From positions 8,536 to 72,535 of the forward strand of contig JBDLPS010000221.1 of the NCBI GenBank assembly GCA_039800965.1: DNA of 64,000 nt, read 5' to 3'. Positions 61,602 through 64,000 of the stretch are shown in pieces. A program made the position numbers and the translations under genes. The stretch comes from ZC4RG30 sp039800965. Its GTDB lineage: Bacteria; Pseudomonadota; Gammaproteobacteria; Steroidobacterales; Steroidobacteraceae. Positions within the stretch are counted from its first letter, which is position 1. Every line of letters begins with the position of its first letter. The notes beneath the pieces are model-generated. The model was not told the DNA's origin. It saw only the letters and a program-made list of their open reading frames with translations, and made no database searches.

Positions 61602-64000
61602 ATGTCGAAACTGCAGATCACCCACGCGCTCCGTCGCCCGGCCACGCAGCTTGCCGCCACGGCGCTGTTGCTCGCCCTTGGCGGCACCGCCTCGGCGGCC
61701 GACGTCTCCATCGAACTCTGCGCGACGCAGGGCACGATGGCCGCCGGCGCCGTCCCGTCGATGCCGATCCTCGGTTTCGTCGAGGCCGTATCCTGCGCCA
61801 CCGCGCCTGCGCTCTCCGCGCCGGGCGGCCCGGTCCTCCACGCGAACGTCGGCGACACGGTCACCGTCACGCTCCACAATGGCCTCGCGAGCGCGACGGG
61901 CCTGCTCTTCTCCGGCCAGAGCCTGCCGACCGACCTTGTCGGCGCGGCGGTCGCGGGCAGCAAGACCTATACCTTCACGGCGTCGAAGCCGGGTACCTAC
62001 CTCTACCAGGCCGCGCCGCTGCGCAATGCCGAGCATCAGGTGGCCATGGGCCTGCATGGCGCCCTGGTCATCCGTCCGGCGGACCACGTCGTCGCGACCC
62101 GCAGCGTCACGGTCACCAACGGCTCGGCCGAAGTCCTCGATGCCAGTGCCGCGGCGGCCGATGTCGGCCGTCTGGCCAGTGGCACCGGCATCCCGGCGGG
62201 CGCGCGCGTTGCGTCGGTCATGGTCGGCGTGTCGCTGACGCTGGATGTGCCGGCGACCGCCGATGCTTCTTCCCTCACCCTGTCGCAGCGTGCGGCCTAC
62301 GGCACCGATTCCGCCGCCGAGGCCACGACTGCCTATGACGAGGAAGCAGTGCTGGTCCTGTCGGAGATCGATCCCGCGCTCAACACCGCGGCGAATCCGT
62401 CCGCCTTCGACATGCGCGATTACGCGCCGAAGTATTTCCTCATCAATGGCAAGGCCTATCCGGATACCACGACCATCACGAGCATCGCGGGGCACGACGT
62501 GCTGCTGCGCTACGTGAATGCCGGTGCCCGCCACCACTCGATGAGCCTGCTCGGTCTGCGCCAGCGCATCCTGGGCAAGGACGGCAACCTGCTGCCGACG
62601 CGCGACGTCGCGCTGGTCGCCGAAACGCTGGCCACCGGCCAGTCGGCCGATGCCCTCGTGCACGTGCCGGCAGCGGGTCGCTTCGCTGTCTATGACGCCG
62701 GCCTCTTCCTGCAGAACGGCAGCGCCACCGGCATCGGCGGCATGCTGACCTTCGTCAATGCCGGTTCGTCCGGGGCTGCATCGGGTCCGGTCGCCACGGC
62801 GCTGTCGGCCTCGCCGAGCCCCACCAATGGCAGCGTGGCCTCGACCTTGACCGCGACGCTGACCGCGCCGGCCGGCAAGACGGTGCAGGCTGCTGAATAT
62901 TTCATCGATGCGATCGGGACGGCGGGCGCGGGCCTGCCGCTCAGTGGCGGGTTCCCCGGTGCGTCCGTCACGGCCAGCGCCGTGGTGGCCGCCGCCGATG
63001 TCGCCGCGCTGTCTTCCGGCACGCACCGCCTCTTCGTGCATGGTCAGGATGCCGACGGCAACTGGGGCGCCTATGGCTTCGCCGCGCTCAATGTCGACAA
63101 GGCCGGCCCGACCACGACGATCAACCGGCTGACCCCCAACCCCGCCAGCACCACCAGCGCGCTGTCGCTGGGCGTGACGGGCGATGACACCGCGACCGGC
63201 AACGGCAACGTGGTGGCGGCGGAATACAGCCTCGATGGCGCGGCGGCGGTGGCGCTCACGGCCGCCGGCGGTGTCGCCAGCACGCGTTCGCTCTCGGCGA
63301 CGATCTCGCCGCCGGCCGGTGGCTTCACCACCGGGTCGCACACCCTCACCGTGCGCAGCCAGGATGCCCTCGGCAACTGGGGCAGCGCGGCCAGCGCCAA
63401 CTTCACCGTGCAGTCGGTGGGTCCGACGGCGACGGTCTCCAGCGTGTCTCAGACGCCGAACAATGGCACGCGCTCGCTCACCGTCTCGCAGCCGGTCGTC
63501 CGCGTGGCGACCAGCTTCGTGGCCGGTGGTGCCGGCACCGTGGTCGGCGCGGAAGGCTTCATCGACCAGCAGCCGGCTGCAGGCACGCGCGGCCTGCCGC
63601 TCGTGCCGGCGGACGGCCAGTGGAACCAGGCGACCGAAGCGGCTTACCTCGACATTCCCTTGCCCACGGTCACGGGTCTGTCGAATGGCAGCCACACGGT
63701 CTACGTCCGCGGTCGCGACGCGCTGGGCAACTGGGGTGCCTTCGCTTCCGGCACGCTGTACGTCGACAAGACCGCACCGACGGTGGGCGCCATCGCGCTG
63801 TCGCCGTCCAACGAAACGGTGAATACGGCGGTCAATTTCTCCGCGCCGGCCTCCGACGCGAGCTGTGCGCCGGCGGTCTGCGCCGTCGACAAGGGCGAGT
63901 ACTACCTGGATGCGATCGGCGCGCCTGGCACTGGCACCGCGATGACGCTTTCGGGCGGCACGCTGTCGGCGAGCCTGACGTCCGCGCGCGTTGCAGCCCT
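61602..64000 (+). CDS. Ligand-less cupredoxin protein with Ig-like repeats, 3' end outside the window
   Basis: Open to the window edge; about 799 residues are visible with no stop. Signal peptide (1-33, ending GTASA). Two cupredoxin-like domains follow the layout of protein B, but copper motifs are gone: TGLLFSGQS and YLYQAAPLRNAEHQVAMGLHG in domain 1, GARHHSMSLLGLRQRILGKDG in domain 2. From about residue 405 come repeated Ig-like domains of roughly 95-115 residues ending in similar words: RLFVHGQDADGNWGAY, TLTVRSQDALGNWGSA, TVYVRGRDALGNWGAF. A partial further unit begins GEYYLDAIG. It probably serves as a structural or adhesive partner of the two copper proteins. An AGGGAAT site precedes the ATG; the gap to protein B is 34 bp. 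Confidence 0.8.
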   Translation, partial: MSKLQITHALRRPATQLAATALLLALGGTASAADVSIELCATQGTMAAGAVPSMPILGFVEAVSCATAPALSAPGGPVLHANVGDTVTVTLHNGLASATGLLFSGQSLPTDLVGAAVAGSKTYTFTASKPGTYLYQAAPLRNAEHQVAMGLHGALVIRPADHVVATRSVTVTNGSAEVLDASAAAADVGRLASGTGIPAGARVASVMVGVSLTLDVPATADASSLTLSQRAAYGTDSAAEATTAYDEEAVLVLSEIDPALNTAANPSAFDMRDYAPKYFLINGKAYPDTTTITSIAGHDVLLRYVNAGARHHSMSLLGLRQRILGKDGNLLPTRDVALVAETLATGQSADALVHVPAAGRFAVYDAGLFLQNGSATGIGGMLTFVNAGSSGAASGPVATALSASPSPTNGSVASTLTATLTAPAGKTVQAAEYFIDAIGTAGAGLPLSGGFPGASVTASAVVAAADVAALSSGTHRLFVHGQDADGNWGAYGFAALNVDKAGPTTTINRLTPNPASTTSALSLGVTGDDTATGNGNVVAAEYSLDGAAAVALTAAGGVASTRSLSATISPPAGGFTTGSHTLTVRSQDALGNWGSAASANFTVQSVGPTATVSSVSQTPNNGTRSLTVSQPVVRVATSFVAGGAGTVVGAEGFIDQQPAAGTRGLPLVPADGQWNQATEAAYLDIPLPTVTGLSNGSHTVYVRGRDALGNWGAFASGTLYVDKTAPTVGAIALSPSNETVNTAVNFSAPASDASCAPAVCAVDKGEYYLDAIGAPGTGTAMTLSGGTLSASLTSARVAA

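Noticed and set aside
61518..63695. A 725-codon minus-strand frame opposite the third cupredoxin protein
   Set aside because: The plus strand has a signal peptide, a ribosome-binding site, a cupredoxin layout and Ig-like repeats. The antisense frame is low-complexity Arg/Gly sequence.

Overview
The window is high-GC, densely coded bacterial chromosome. Protein types and synteny (NtrYX, priA-argS-SPOR, S46 peptidase, tandem-duplicated UvrA, GlyGly-CTERM-like tail, type II secretion genes) suggest a gammaproteobacterium near the Xanthomonadales, Nevskiales or Steroidobacterales. That placement is inference; no rRNA or other phylogenetic marker is present. I see no tRNA, rRNA, CRISPR array, insertion sequence or prophage.

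1-4358: nitrogen control. The end of a sensor kinase (ntrY) and ntrX are followed by a convergent ammonium transporter gene (amtB), whose upstream region has two NtrC-like dyads. A P-II gene (glnK) lies separately at 25027 behind a good sigma-54 promoter. 4359-8983: priA, argS and a SPOR-domain gene, all leftward, with DnaA-box-like sequences upstream. 9180-25365: metabolic and exported proteins: S41 and S46 peptidases, a zinc-less MDR oxidoreductase, a 5'-3' exonuclease, acetyl-CoA synthetase, a DctA-type symporter, thiolase, dienelactone hydrolase, ferrochelatase, glutamate-cysteine ligase and a secreted zinc metalloprotease.

25436-29920: branched-chain amino acid genes in an unusual layout, with ilvH divergent from ilvB, followed by a small hydrolase-like gene lacking its nucleophile and by ilvA. 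29934-36956: a zinc-ribbon gene, a double-length uvrA and an MFS transporter. 36980-41612: a HAD hydrolase and a run of small exported or membrane proteins of mostly unknown role.

41709-51842: one tightly overlapping operon for a type II secretion system of unusual composition: lytic transglycosylase, GspG, GspF, GspE, four PilMNOP-like assembly proteins, a secretin with a C-terminal cohesin-like domain, and three more pseudopilins.

52087-64000 (open at the window end): after a hairpin-rich leader come a 2201-residue secreted mosaic protein (SdrD_B, IPT/TIG, beta-helix, two DUF11) and three cupredoxin proteins. Two of these carry complementary halves of a multicopper-oxidase active site: one has the type 1 copper ligands plus two His-x-His motifs, the other has the remaining two His-x-His motifs without a type 1 cysteine. 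I read the 41709-64000 block as an export machine and its probable cargo, a split extracellular multicopper oxidase with giant scaffold proteins. This is the most interesting part of the window.
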